From NCBI GenBank assembly GCA_963922495.1, contig CAWUIH010000001.1, forward strand, positions 62,001 to 126,000: a stretch of DNA of 64,000 nucleotides. Reading direction: 5' to 3'. Below the pieces are notes generated by a model, which searched no databases, was not told the DNA's origin, and saw only the letters and a list, made by a program, of their open reading frames with translations. Positions 37,297-45,710 of this stretch are shown in pieces; position 1 is the stretch's first letter, and each line of letters begins with the position of its first letter. The stretch is from CAWUIH01 sp963922495. GTDB taxonomy: Bacteria; Pseudomonadota; Gammaproteobacteria; Coxiellales; Coxiellaceae. The position numbers were made by a program, and so were the translations under genes.

Positions 37297-37685
37297 TAAT
37301 TGACGTTGCTGTCGGCATTATTGTGAACGCAACAAAACATATCCTTGTATCTCGTCGCCCAAAACATGTTCCGCAGGGTGGTTTATGGGAATTCCCTGGT
37401 GGGAAGTTAGAAAGGGCTGAAGACAGTTACGCAGCGCTTTGCCGTGAATTGAAAGAAGAAGTCAATGTTGATGTTAAGGCCGCGTGTCCATTATTAAAAG
37501 TTCAACAACATTACCCAGAAAATAAGGTTAAGTTGCATGTGTGGCAAGTGCTTTCTTATAGTGGTGTGGCGTGTGGTATGGAAGGGCAGCAGATAAAATG
37601 GATTCTGGTTGATCACATTCAGCAATTAAAGTTTCCCACGGCAAATATTGAAATTATACGTTTCTTACAACAAAATCTGTTATGA
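37293..37685 (+). CDS. mutT: 8-oxo-dGTP diphosphatase MutT (Nudix hydrolase)
   Basis: Removes oxidised dGTP from the nucleotide pool. 130 residues, same length as E. coli MutT, with VSRRPKHVPQGGLWEFPGGKLE and the Nudix helix GKLERAEDSYAALCRELKEE (about residues 38-58). The last conserved glycine of the Nudix box is Asn here (EEVNVDV instead of EExGU); the catalytic glutamates are intact, so activity is expected. Coupled to secA by ATGA overlap; secA-mutT adjacency is widespread. Confidence 0.9.
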   Translation: MIIDVAVGIIVNATKHILVSRRPKHVPQGGLWEFPGGKLERAEDSYAALCRELKEEVNVDVKAACPLLKVQQHYPENKVKLHVWQVLSYSGVACGMEGQQIKWILVDHIQQLKFPTANIEIIRFLQQNLL

Positions 37686-37718
37686 TCTGAGTTTATAAAT
37701 AATTTCAAGGAGTGTTTT

Positions 37719-38147
37719 ATGAAGAAAATTATTTCATTACTTGCTGCTAGCATTTTTGCTGTATCCTGCTTTGCGTTGCCAACGGCACACTTCACTCCTG
37801 GTGAAGTATGTGACGGTAAAGCTTACTGCATAGTTGTTCATGGTGACAGCAGTCTGGAGGGTGAAACAAGGTTTTTGCAGTCCTGGTGGGTAACGCGAGA
37901 TGTCACTAGCGGTCCGCGAACAGTGATGTCTGTCATCAAACCCAATACATCATTCAGTTATTACCTTTCATCCGATGAAGTTGATCCTAGTATCCGTGCT
38001 ATGCGTTATGCAATCAGTAACTTGAGCGGTGAAGGACAAGAAAATTGTTATGTTTCTGATCAGGCATTGAATTTAAATCAACAATCAGTGAAACATTATA
38101 TCACAATTTATAAAGACTCAGGTGTATATAAGTGTAAGGCGCATTAA
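37719..38147 (+). CDS. Small secreted protein, unknown
   Basis: 142 residues with a good signal peptide (MKKIISLLAASIFAVSCFA, cut near residue 19) and AAGGAG upstream of the ATG. The mature part has four cysteines (GEVCDGKAYC near its start, then NCYVS and YKCKAH), suggesting two disulfide bonds in the periplasm or outside the cell. The sequence is beta-rich, with a WWVTRDV core. No family recognised. It follows mutT by 33 bases and may be read from it, but has its own strong ribosome site. Confidence 0.65.
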   Translation: MKKIISLLAASIFAVSCFALPTAHFTPGEVCDGKAYCIVVHGDSSLEGETRFLQSWWVTRDVTSGPRTVMSVIKPNTSFSYYLSSDEVDPSIRAMRYAISNLSGEGQENCYVSDQALNLNQQSVKHYITIYKDSGVYKCKAH

Positions 38148-38169
38148 TGATTCAATCCTAAACCATGAT

Positions 38170-38208
38170 CCCCACATTTAAATAATTCAAATCTACCTAA
38201 ATGTGGGG
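38170..38208. terminator. Hairpin after the secreted-protein gene, possible terminator
   Basis: CCCCACATTTA and TAAATGTGGGG form a perfect 11-bp stem around a 17-base loop, 22 bases after the stop codon at 38147. No T run follows, so it could be a Rho-assisted terminator or an mRNA end protector. Confidence 0.4.
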
Positions 38209-38224
38209 GCTTAATCTAAGCATT

Positions 38225-38313
38225 TTTATTACGCGAGACGAATCAAGCTGATATGCCAGAAATCGTGATCCAACTGCCTTTTCTAGGCTAAAATAAAATT
38301 CTGAATTTTGTAT
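38225..38313 (+). repeat. Dispersed repeat, copy B (long)
   Basis: From ATTACGCGAGACGAATCAAG through the core GCCTTTTCTAG (38276-38286) to AAAATTCTGAATTTTG. About 60 bases align with copy C (51747-51815) and, in reverse, with copy F (51640-51717), including the shared GCGTAATA end. It lies in the gap between the secreted-protein gene and zapD. Confidence 0.7.
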
Positions 38314-38326
38314 TTTCCCAGAAGAA

Positions 38327-39091
38327 TTAGAGGCGGCAGCAATTTAATAAGAAAGGTATGTCTTGTTCAAGTCGTTTAGTTTCTTGGGTATTTAATGCTA
38401 GAAAACGAATCACCAAGCGATGTTTGCCCGCACTAATCTCAGGGTACGCTTTGAGTTTAGTGGGTAGTGTGATTCGGATCAATTGGCAATCCGGATTATC
38501 GAGCGATTGCTGAAATAGTCCTGCTGAGGCGGTAACTTCTTGAGGTATTGAACTATCACGTGTGATTCTTAAGATAGTGCGTATCGCCTTATTAAGATAA
38601 GTAATTGAATTTGACCAGTTTTCCAAATCTATAATGCGATCATCAGGAGATTGCTTTAGCCATAGCGCGTAGGCAGGGCAATTAAAGCTGCATGGTCCGC
38701 AAGGATTGTATAGTAGTGAGCGAACCTGTTTTAAGAAGCTGTTTTTGAATAAGTTATCTGCTATTTTTTCTTTAGTAGATTCAAAATGATAAATTAATTT
38801 ATCCAGTAATTTTAAAAACACTTCAAGTTTTTCTAAATCAACCTGGGGTGCACGTTTCAGTTGTGTTAAGGTGGCGGTTTGTTGGCGTAATGTTTTAGTG
38901 AGCTTAGATTTCAGATCGGGACGATCGATGACAGTTAATATTCGTAGCAGCGAAAACAGCGTTTGCTCGCTGTCGGTTGGTGAGTGTAAGTGTAAATGAT
39001 GTTCAACGGTTAATAACAAATGTTCCAAACGTAGGCACATCCGTATGTGCTCATTCATTGGTTGTTCGTAAGTTATGGTTTGCTGAGCCAC
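38327..39091 (-). CDS. zapD: Cell division protein ZapD
   Basis: FtsZ-bundling protein that binds the FtsZ C-terminal peptide. 254 residues, helical, opening with TITYEQPMNEHIRMCLRLEHLL as in YacF/ZapD (DUF1342), then ILTVIDRPDLKSKLTKTL and a C-terminal beta domain with HRLVIRFLAL. It is downstream of coaE on the same strand, its usual position; the small zinc protein YacG that often follows is not seen. Confidence 0.9.
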   Translation of the reverse strand: MAQQTITYEQPMNEHIRMCLRLEHLLLTVEHHLHLHSPTDSEQTLFSLLRILTVIDRPDLKSKLTKTLRQQTATLTQLKRAPQVDLEKLEVFLKLLDKLIYHFESTKEKIADNLFKNSFLKQVRSLLYNPCGPCSFNCPAYALWLKQSPDDRIIDLENWSNSITYLNKAIRTILRITRDSSIPQEVTASAGLFQQSLDNPDCQLIRITLPTKLKAYPEISAGKHRLVIRFLALNTQETKRLEQDIPFLLNCCRL

Positions 39092-39176
39092 TGTACAATT
39101 TTCCGCGTTTTTGTATCTATCATACTGTCACAAGGTTGTTAAGACTAGTTTATTGTTAAGCTCAGTACTCTTCAAC

Positions 39177-39776
39177 TCATTTCGATAAGCGACGGTATTT
39201 TTTATCCAAGGCTTTTACAGCAGAAATCAGCTCGCTCTTTCCTTTGTCATTGTAAATGACATCATCAGCCAGTGCCAAACGTTGTTCTCGATTAGTTTGA
39301 GTTTGGATAATATCATGAATTTGATCTGTTGATAAATGATCTCTTTGTGCTACTCTCGCAACTTGTAGCGGATAGGGGGCGTCAACCAACAAGATGCGAT
39401 TCAACAGTTGCAGCGATTTAGATTCTTGCTTCAATAACGGAATTACCACAATACAATAATGGGACTGCTTAGTCTCCCTAATTTGGCATTTTATTTCTGT
39501 GCGGATCATTGGATGCAGTAAATTTTCGAGCCATGCGAGTTGCGTTTTATCTTCAAAGACTTTGTCGCGCAGTTTCGCCCGGTTTAACGTCCCGTTTGTG
39601 CTGATGAAGCTCTCTCCAAAATGGGTAATAATAGAATTAAACGCTGTTGTTTTGGGTCGCGTGATTTGGTGGGCAATTTCATCGGCATCAATAATCGGCA
39701 CACCTAAGTCTCGAAAAATTTTGGCTATCGTGGTTTTGCCACTGCCGATACCGCCGGTCAAACCCACAACTAGCAT
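39177..39776 (-). CDS. coaE: Dephospho-CoA kinase
   Basis: Last step of coenzyme A synthesis: phosphorylates the ribose 3'-OH of dephospho-CoA. 199 residues with Walker A VVGLTGGIGSGKTTIAKIF (about 3-21), DADEIAHQITRP, and the lid/CoA region LLVDAPYPLQVARVAQRD. Sits 13 bases after pilD, so it is part of the pil transcription unit, an order common in gammaproteobacteria. Confidence 0.94.
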   Translation of the reverse strand: MLVVGLTGGIGSGKTTIAKIFRDLGVPIIDADEIAHQITRPKTTAFNSIITHFGESFISTNGTLNRAKLRDKVFEDKTQLAWLENLLHPMIRTEIKCQIRETKQSHYCIVVIPLLKQESKSLQLLNRILLVDAPYPLQVARVAQRDHLSTDQIHDIIQTQTNREQRLALADDVIYNDKGKSELISAVKALDKKYRRLSK

Positions 39777-39789
39777 AATTTACTCGGTA

Positions 39790-40665
39790 TTAATGTTGTG
39801 TGAAAACAAATATCCATTGCAAAAGAAATGGCCCACATATTGCGGATACAAGGCCGCCGATCGCCAGAAAAGGGCCAAAAGGCATTGGTGTTCCTCTACG
39901 CATTTTTTTAAAAAACAATAATACGATTCCGCTGGCCAATGCGATGACAATTGCTAGTAGCAAAATATTGATGGCGGTAATAGCGCCGAACCAGGCGCCC
40001 AACATAGCAAACATTTTGAAGTCACCGTGGCCCATGCCTTGACGCTTGCGAATAATGGCATAAAAATGGCTGGGCAACCATAAAATCAAGTAAGCAGCCG
40101 CGGCTCCTAATATCGCATCGGTAGGGATTGTAAACGTATTCCAGATATTAAGTACCAAACCGAGCCATAAAATCGGAATGGTGATATTGTCAGGTAGCAG
40201 CTGATGTTTTACATCAATAAAAAATAGTACGATCAGTGCATAACTGAGAATACTGGCCGCAACTGCTTGTAATGAAAAGCCGTAGTGTATAAAACTGATA
40301 ACAGTTAAGAACGCTGCAAACATTTCTACGAATGGGTAAATAAAAGAAATTTTTTGATGGCAGTTGTAGCAATGCCCTCTCAATAGTATAAAACTGATCA
40401 GTGGTATGTTATCACGCAGTCGCAGTGGTTTTTTGCAATGAACGCAGTGAGAGCGTGGCAAAAATAGATTATAGGTTACATGTTGTTTGGGGGCTAGTTT
40501 CAAGTGCTCACGACAATCAATATCCCATTGACGAAATAGCATCAGTGGAATTCTCACAATAAATACATTTAACAAACTACCGATACATAAGCCAATTATA
40601 CAAACAATAATGATAATGATAGTAAAATAGTGCTGTGGTAATAAATGTGGGGATGGGATCATCAT
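39790..40665 (-). CDS. pilD: Prepilin peptidase and N-methyltransferase PilD
   Basis: Inner-membrane aspartyl protease that cuts prepilins and methylates the new N-terminal Phe. Start at 40665 gives 292 residues and removes an N-terminal extension that only runs antiparallel through pilC. Zinc tetrad CVHCKKPLRLRDNIPLISFI ... HCYNC (about 75-105), active-site aspartates in FFIDVKHQLLPDNITIP and GMGHGDFKMFAMLGAW, and seven to eight TM segments. Two bases after pilC. It would process PilA encoded upstream. Confidence 0.93.
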   Translation of the reverse strand: MMIPSPHLLPQHYFTIIIIIVCIIGLCIGSLLNVFIVRIPLMLFRQWDIDCREHLKLAPKQHVTYNLFLPRSHCVHCKKPLRLRDNIPLISFILLRGHCYNCHQKISFIYPFVEMFAAFLTVISFIHYGFSLQAVAASILSYALIVLFFIDVKHQLLPDNITIPILWLGLVLNIWNTFTIPTDAILGAAAAYLILWLPSHFYAIIRKRQGMGHGDFKMFAMLGAWFGAITAINILLLAIVIALASGIVLLFFKKMRRGTPMPFGPFLAIGGLVSAICGPFLLQWIFVFTQH

Positions 40666-40667
40666 GA

Positions 40668-41849
40668 TTACAAAGTGGCACCTAAAGTAAAAACGGGCAG
40701 ATACATCGCTACGACAATAGCACCGATTAAGCATGACAATGCTACCATGACAGTAGGTTCAAGGCAATTCAGCAGAGTATCGAGGCGTTTTTGCAGATGC
40801 TGTTGCGACAAATTGGCTGCGTGAACTAATGTTTGTGGTAAGCGGCCAGTTGCAGACCCAATACTCACAAACTGCAATACCGCCGCACCAAACAATCCAG
40901 TCTGTTTCATGGCTTGTTCCAACGGTTGTCCTGCTTCGATATAAGTCAGTATGGCGCGTAATTTTAACTGAATAGTTTGATTTTTGATAACATTGTTGCT
41001 GAGTTGAGTTGCATTGATGAGTGGCATATGTACTTCTAGCAACAGCGTCAGCAGATTTAGCCATAAACTCACTTCAAATGCTTTGATGGTGGTGCCAAGC
41101 CATGGTATACGAATGAGAATAGCTTGGAACCACCTTGTGACCTGAGAATTTGTGCGTTGCAAAGTAATGACTATCACAATGAGTATCGCAAGCGCACCAA
41201 AAATTCTCGGACTGTGTTGCTCGATAATATGAGCGATGTTGACCACTGCTGCTGTAAAAGCAGGTAATTGATTTCCGGATTGAGCAAAAATGCCTGCAAA
41301 TTGTGGAATAATAAAGTGGATTAATCCAAAAGAAACACACAAAAATACAATCAATATAAATAATGGGTAGCGTAATTTTTTGGTTATTGTTTTTGTGAAA
41401 TTGTATTTTTGAGTTTCTATTTTTATGATTTGCGAAATAGATTTGATTAAAATACCCGACCGCTCGCCTGCATCAATCAGCATAATATGTTCATGAGAAA
41501 ATAATTTGGGATAATGCTTTAATGCGGAGGCTAGCGATTGGCCTTGCGCCAGTAATTCTCTGATTTTAGAGATAACGTTTTTTAAGTTTGACGGATCCGC
41601 TTGAGACAATTGCAGTGCCTGATCCAAGGGAATGTTTGATTGCAATAATAATAGTAACTTTTTGTAAAAATCAATGACGTATTTTTTGTTATTGGGAGAA
41701 AATTGAAAACGATAAGTCCGCTTCACCGACAATAAGATTATATTTTTTTCATCGAGTAGATTTGTTAAATCTATTTTATTATTTGCATGATCTTCACCTG
41801 CTTGCAATTCACCAGTTATGGTTACACCGCGCCATTTGAATAAAGCCAT
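40668..41849 (-). CDS. pilC: Type IV pilus inner-membrane platform protein PilC
   Basis: GspF/PilC family, 393 residues. Two repeated cytoplasmic helical domains with LLLLLQSNIPLDQALQLSQ and LLTLLLEVHMPLINATQLS, each followed by hydrophobic segments (about 160-195, 205-230, 365-390). It ends with the family signature EPTVMVALSCLIGAIVVAMYLPVF. Works with PilB in pilus assembly. Two bases after pilB. Confidence 0.92.
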   Translation of the reverse strand: MALFKWRGVTITGELQAGEDHANNKIDLTNLLDEKNIILLSVKRTYRFQFSPNNKKYVIDFYKKLLLLLQSNIPLDQALQLSQADPSNLKNVISKIRELLAQGQSLASALKHYPKLFSHEHIMLIDAGERSGILIKSISQIIKIETQKYNFTKTITKKLRYPLFILIVFLCVSFGLIHFIIPQFAGIFAQSGNQLPAFTAAVVNIAHIIEQHSPRIFGALAILIVIVITLQRTNSQVTRWFQAILIRIPWLGTTIKAFEVSLWLNLLTLLLEVHMPLINATQLSNNVIKNQTIQLKLRAILTYIEAGQPLEQAMKQTGLFGAAVLQFVSIGSATGRLPQTLVHAANLSQQHLQKRLDTLLNCLEPTVMVALSCLIGAIVVAMYLPVFTLGATL

Positions 41850-41851
41850 TT

Positions 41852-43384
41852 TTAAATATCCTCCTGCGATGATAATACACGGTTAATTTCAGCTTGGTCG
41901 GTGATCTTTAAATTCAACTGCTGTTGGGCTGCTTGTGCCAACGTAGTGATACTGTGTTTTGATATATAATTATCGATATGGTTTTTCGCCGCATTGTGCA
42001 TAATGATACTTTGTAATGCATTATCAACGATCAGGAGTTCAAAAATACCAATTCGACCACTGTAACCCTCGTGACAGACGGCGCAGGCACTTGTCTTATT
42101 ATCACAACGGGTACAGCGCTTGCGAAGTAACCGTTGTGCTAACACCAAACGCAGCGAATTACAAATATCGTGTGTCGCAATGCCTAAATTTTGCAAGCGT
42201 ATGATTGCTTCAGCAGCACTGTGAGTATGTAGTGTTGATAGCACTAGATGCCCAGTCTGTGCCGCTCGTATTGCGATAGCCGCGGTTTCAAAATCACGTA
42301 TTTCCCCCACCATAATGATGTCGGGATCTTGACGTAAAAAAGTGCGTAATGCTGTTGGAAAATCCAAACCTAAATCATGCCGTGTAGCTACTTGATTGAT
42401 ACCGTCGAGAGAAATTTCTACGGGATCTTCGATTGTCATGATATTTTTTTGTTGGTTGTTTAATGCTTGTAGCATCGTGTACAGAGTAATTGTTTTACCG
42501 CAACCCGTTGGACCCGTGACTAAAATTAATCCGTGTGGAATAGCAAGGGCATTTGAAAGCTGTTTTCGTTGTAATTGGTTTAATCCTAATTCGGAAAATT
42601 GTAATAATCGTGTATGTGGATAAAGTAATCTCAACACAATTTTTTCACCGTATAAGGTTGGGCAACTACTAAAACGACAGTCTCTTGAAATTCCTGTGGC
42701 TGTTCGAAAGTAGAATCGCCCTTCTTGTGGTAAGCGTTTTTCAGCAATATCGCATTGTGCTAGGATTTTTAAACGCGCAGTTATTGCGGCGTGACTTGAA
42801 ATAGGTAGAGTGGTTAAAGTCATTAAAATACCATCCACTCTTGCCCGAACTTCGAAAACCGATTGTCTCGGTTCGAAATGAATATCCGAAGCGAGACGAT
42901 AAATTGCATCGGTGAGTAAGGTGCTTACCATTAAGATAATATCAGTGGTTGTTTGTCGGTAAATTGTGGTTGCCACATATCGATTGCTGATTAAACAAAA
43001 ATATTGGTAGGGCAAAAAAGAGATACGGTAAGTCTTTCCCGTTGCAAAACCAATAGTTTCAACGGACTTTAATGCACTGGGATCGGCTATAAGCACATGA
43101 GTGCTATCTACTAACAGTGCAGTATATCCCATAATTAATGAGTATAATTGATGTTGAGAATCAACAGCGAAAAGCCGTGATTTGAAATTGTGCTGCATTT
43201 CTTTTTTAAAATACTGGGCACAAAATGCAGCAACTTTGTGATCGCAAATAATGTTTTCACGCACTAAATAGTCCAATAATGGGGTTTGAGATTGTATCGC
43301 CTGCTCTGTGGCAAAGTTGAGTTGCTTGATTGGCAACGCATGAGTTTCTCTTAATATTTGTGATAATAGAGATTCAGTTTGCAT
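41852..43384 (-). CDS. pilB: Type IV pilus assembly ATPase PilB
   Basis: Hexameric extension motor. The ATG at 43384 is chosen, inside the end of pilA (11-base overlap), giving 510 residues; this is shorter than the usual 560-570, mostly in the N-terminal domain. Walker A is ILVTGPTGCGKTITLYTMLQ (about residues 278-297), Asp box and Walker B in RQDPDIIMVGEIRDFETAAIA, His box STLHTHSAAEAIIRL, and zinc tetracysteine CTRCDNKTSACAVC (about 442-455). Confidence 0.92.
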   Translation of the reverse strand: MQTESLLSQILRETHALPIKQLNFATEQAIQSQTPLLDYLVRENIICDHKVAAFCAQYFKKEMQHNFKSRLFAVDSQHQLYSLIMGYTALLVDSTHVLIADPSALKSVETIGFATGKTYRISFLPYQYFCLISNRYVATTIYRQTTTDIILMVSTLLTDAIYRLASDIHFEPRQSVFEVRARVDGILMTLTTLPISSHAAITARLKILAQCDIAEKRLPQEGRFYFRTATGISRDCRFSSCPTLYGEKIVLRLLYPHTRLLQFSELGLNQLQRKQLSNALAIPHGLILVTGPTGCGKTITLYTMLQALNNQQKNIMTIEDPVEISLDGINQVATRHDLGLDFPTALRTFLRQDPDIIMVGEIRDFETAAIAIRAAQTGHLVLSTLHTHSAAEAIIRLQNLGIATHDICNSLRLVLAQRLLRKRCTRCDNKTSACAVCHEGYSGRIGIFELLIVDNALQSIIMHNAAKNHIDNYISKHSITTLAQAAQQQLNLKITDQAEINRVLSSQEDI

Positions 43385-43787
43385 AGCCGGCTTCCACCCC
43401 ACCTCCAGAAGTTTCCCAAACGAGACTATCATTTGCTATTGTTGGAGAGAGTTGGTAATTGTCTTCTGCTGTGATGCCATATTTATTTTTAGGTGTAATG
43501 GTAATTACGCCTTTTTCTACGGTGATCTTGGCGATCATGCTATGCTCAGAGTCTGCGTCTACTACCGCAGGGACGCCGTTACTCCCTGCATTGCAATTAT
43601 CTAAATTGTTAGAGATTTGGTAGCATTCCTCAACACCAATTTTATAAGGGGCGGTCGCCTGAACAATTTCAGTGTAATGTGCGCGACGCATATAAGTGCG
43701 GTAAGAAGGAACGGCAATAGCCACCAGTATACTGATGATAGCAACTACTACCAACATTTCGAATAATGTAAAACCGTATTGTTTCAT
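43374..43787 (-). CDS. pilA: Type IV pilin PilA
   Basis: Major or minor pilin of 137 residues. Short leader MKQYG is cut before FTLFEMLVVVAIISILVAIAVPSY, with Glu5 of the mature protein present. The helix is followed by a globular domain with a disulfide candidate (EECYQ and DNCNAG). First gene of the operon pilA-pilB-pilC-pilD-coaE. No further pilin gene is visible here. Confidence 0.93.
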   Translation of the reverse strand: MKQYGFTLFEMLVVVAIISILVAIAVPSYRTYMRRAHYTEIVQATAPYKIGVEECYQISNNLDNCNAGSNGVPAVVDADSEHSMIAKITVEKGVITITPKNKYGITAEDNYQLSPTIANDSLVWETSGGGVEAGYAN

Positions 43788-43823
43788 GTTGATCCTGTAA
43801 CGTTAGCATGATGATTTCACCAC

Positions 43824-43852
43824 GTTATAGACCAACTTCAATGACGATACAA
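43824..43852 (-). promoter_or_regulatory. Sigma-70-type promoter of the pil operon
   Basis: On the minus strand: TTGTAT (43852-43847), 17-base spacer, TATAAC (43829-43824), about 37 bases before the pilA ATG, which has an AGGA ribosome site. Many pilin genes use sigma-54; no GG-N10-GC element is seen here. Confidence 0.55.
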
Positions 43853-43979
43853 TATTGCGGGTTGTATTAAATACGAGCTATTTATAAAAAAGTCTAATTT
43901 GTCGCTACGCAAAATTTAGAGAATCCTTTCCCATAGTGCAGTTTATCATCCTTTATTGTCGGGTAGTATTTTCAACGGC

Positions 43980-44771
43980 CTAAGATGATGAGCTTCTCAT
44001 TGATGGTGGATCTTCAGGCTGCAATTTTAAGGGACTATTTGTCTGAGTTGGTGGATCAGCTTCAACTACAGAGGGGAAAAATTTTCCCTTGGTATCGCGT
44101 GGTGGTCTCGGGGTGCCGGGACGTTTTTGGTGGCTAGGCCAACAGCAACGAAAAAGACCAAAGCAACTGCACAGGTAAGCAAGAAAAGAAAAAAGCGACC
44201 ATGAGGGTTGTTTTACAGGAATGGCCACTATGCGGGCATTTTGTGCTTTATTATTGGACGTGAGAAGAAGTTTGTATTGCGTTTCAGAAATTACGATACT
44301 CTGTGTAAATTTTGATGATGTGTTGTTGTCAGTAACGGTGCAAAATTCTTTGTATTCAATATTACCATTTTCAGTGGTATTTAATTCAATTTTGTCCAGT
44401 TTGACTATAATTTGTCGATTATCGTTTGTTGCTACGCTGAATATTTTAGAAAAAACACCCGCATAAGTTATGAAATTTTCGCAAGTTTCACTTATGATAT
44501 CATCTTTTGGAGTAATACTGCCTGTCTGGGTCTGCAGACTGAAAGCGTTTTTTTGTATTTCTATTTGCTCATTAAAGAATGGAGGTTCGAGTGATGCACC
44601 ATTAACAATAATTTCCAATTGGCAACTGTCACAGTTCTTAAGATCGAAGTGATCTTGCTTGAGTACATCGAAGTGACTTTGAAAAGAATTTTCATCACTA
44701 ACTCCAGGAAGTTGTTGAATAGCTCTGTTCTGAACGGCGCCACGATACACACCATAAAATAATTCACGCAT
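43980..44771 (-). CDS. Unknown protein with a Cys-rich hydrophobic segment and Pro/Ser-rich tail
   Basis: Not recognised. Start taken at ATG 44771, with AAAGGT upstream, rather than the first ATG at 44828, giving 263 residues. The N-terminal 190 residues are polar and beta-rich in character, without a signal peptide. Near residues 193-215 is one hydrophobic, cysteine-rich stretch (LFSFLAYLCSCFGLFRCCW), then a disordered Pro/Thr/Ser-rich tail of about 45 residues ending in four serines. This could be a tail membrane anchor, or a lipidated segment if the protein is delivered into a eukaryotic cell; the second idea is speculation. Confidence 0.55.
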   Translation of the reverse strand: MRELFYGVYRGAVQNRAIQQLPGVSDENSFQSHFDVLKQDHFDLKNCDSCQLEIIVNGASLEPPFFNEQIEIQKNAFSLQTQTGSITPKDDIISETCENFITYAGVFSKIFSVATNDNRQIIVKLDKIELNTTENGNIEYKEFCTVTDNNTSSKFTQSIVISETQYKLLLTSNNKAQNARIVAIPVKQPSWSLFSFLAYLCSCFGLFRCCWPSHQKRPGTPRPPRDTKGKFFPSVVEADPPTQTNSPLKLQPEDPPSMRSSSS

Positions 44772-45103
44772 TGATATTACCTTTATTTTTTTCTTTATCT
44801 TAGTCAGTCGATCAAGCAATGTACACATGATGCCGTTATTATCTTTGCATATAATGCCGACTTAAGGTTTCTCATCGCCAAAATGGATTGATCAACCGTT
44901 AGTACTTATATTTCTAAGGGGGCTGTCGAAATTCTTGTCTAAGCTTATTCTTCGGATTCAGGGGGGCTAATTTTACGCTACAAAAAATACCTCAATCTTA
45001 AATTCGATTGTGTATTTTTTATTCTGACAGTGGCGTGATGCGCCGCCATGATTTAATATATCATCAGGCATTACTGACTTCTGTTTTAGAGTTGGTTTGA
45101 ATG

Positions 45104-45119
45104 CTAATTTTAAAATTAG
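45104..45119. promoter_or_regulatory. 16-bp perfect palindrome
   Basis: CTAATTTTAAAATTAG, 110 bases upstream of a small winged-helix-like gene. Likely a protein-binding dyad; no T run follows. Confidence 0.45.
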
Positions 45120-45151
45120 GTAATTAGAGCCAAGGGAAAAGAATAAGTCAA

Positions 45152-45169
45152 CTTGAAGAATTCTTCAAG
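45152..45169. promoter_or_regulatory. 18-bp perfect palindrome
   Basis: CTTGAAGAATTCTTCAAG, 33 bases after the previous palindrome and 60 bases before the GTG of the small winged-helix-like gene. The T-rich run ATTTTTTTATTTTT begins 11 bases later, too far for a classical terminator but not impossible. Confidence 0.45.
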
Positions 45170-45229
45170 CTAAATCGACTATTTTTTTATTTTTAGTACG
45201 AAAATAATAAATCGGGTGAGTTTTGAACA

Positions 45230-45505
45230 GTGAATGAGCAAATTAAAAATTTGAGTTATTTGGAAAAAAGATTGCTGCAACTGTGTGGCGAAAAAAAAAT
45301 GCAAAAAAAAGATATCAGCGAAAAAACAAAAAATGCCCCTAAAGGAGAAAGAGCCGCTGCAATTGATTCTCTAATTGAGAAAGGTCTGTTAGATTTTACC
45401 AAAGTGACTAACAAGCTCACCCAGCGTCCAGTCACTTTCTACTTTCTCACTGAGAAGGGTAAAAAATATCTTCAAGAATTTGAAAGTTGGTTGGACAGAA
45501 TTTGA
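45230..45505 (+). CDS. Small winged-helix-like protein, possible regulator
   Basis: 91 residues from a GTG start, very basic. Pattern: helix LSYLEKRLLQLCGEKKMQKKDIS, helix KGERAAAIDSLIEKGLLDFTKV, then a beta-wing QRPVTFYFLTEKGKKYLQEF. This helix-helix-wing layout and the closing LTEKGKKYL are typical of winged-helix DNA-binding domains. No known family could be named. Two perfect palindromes lie within 130 bases upstream and could be its binding sites. Confidence 0.6.
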   Translation: MNEQIKNLSYLEKRLLQLCGEKKMQKKDISEKTKNAPKGERAAAIDSLIEKGLLDFTKVTNKLTQRPVTFYFLTEKGKKYLQEFESWLDRI

Positions 45506-45710
45506 TAATTCTTTTCAACGAATGCTGAACAATGAGATCGTCGGGTGTGCAGTCGCATCAAATTGTCACACTAAATAAGCCCACTCGACGTGTTCGAAAA
45601 ATTGACTGTAAAATATAACTTACAGTATCATTACCGATAATGATTCCTATTTTCAACAAAGCCATTCCTTTCATCAACGCAAATTGCGATTTCATACTCG
45701 TGGGGGCTTT

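Larger units (their letters stand above)
44772..45229. other. Long intergenic region with two perfect palindromes
   Basis: 458 bases without a gene. It holds CTAATTTTAAAATTAG (45104-45119) and CTTGAAGAATTCTTCAAG (45152-45169), a GC-rich inverted element near 45029 (GGCGTGATGCGCC), and a G-rich stretch (44927-44960). No gene-length reading frame. Confidence 0.6.

Noticed and set aside
39499..39921. 140-codon plus-strand frame across coaE and pilD
   Set aside because: Antisense to conserved genes and without ribosome site.
44927..44960. G-rich segment resembling an insertion-sequence end (GGGGGCTGTCGAAATTC)
   Set aside because: No matching inverted end or transposase nearby.
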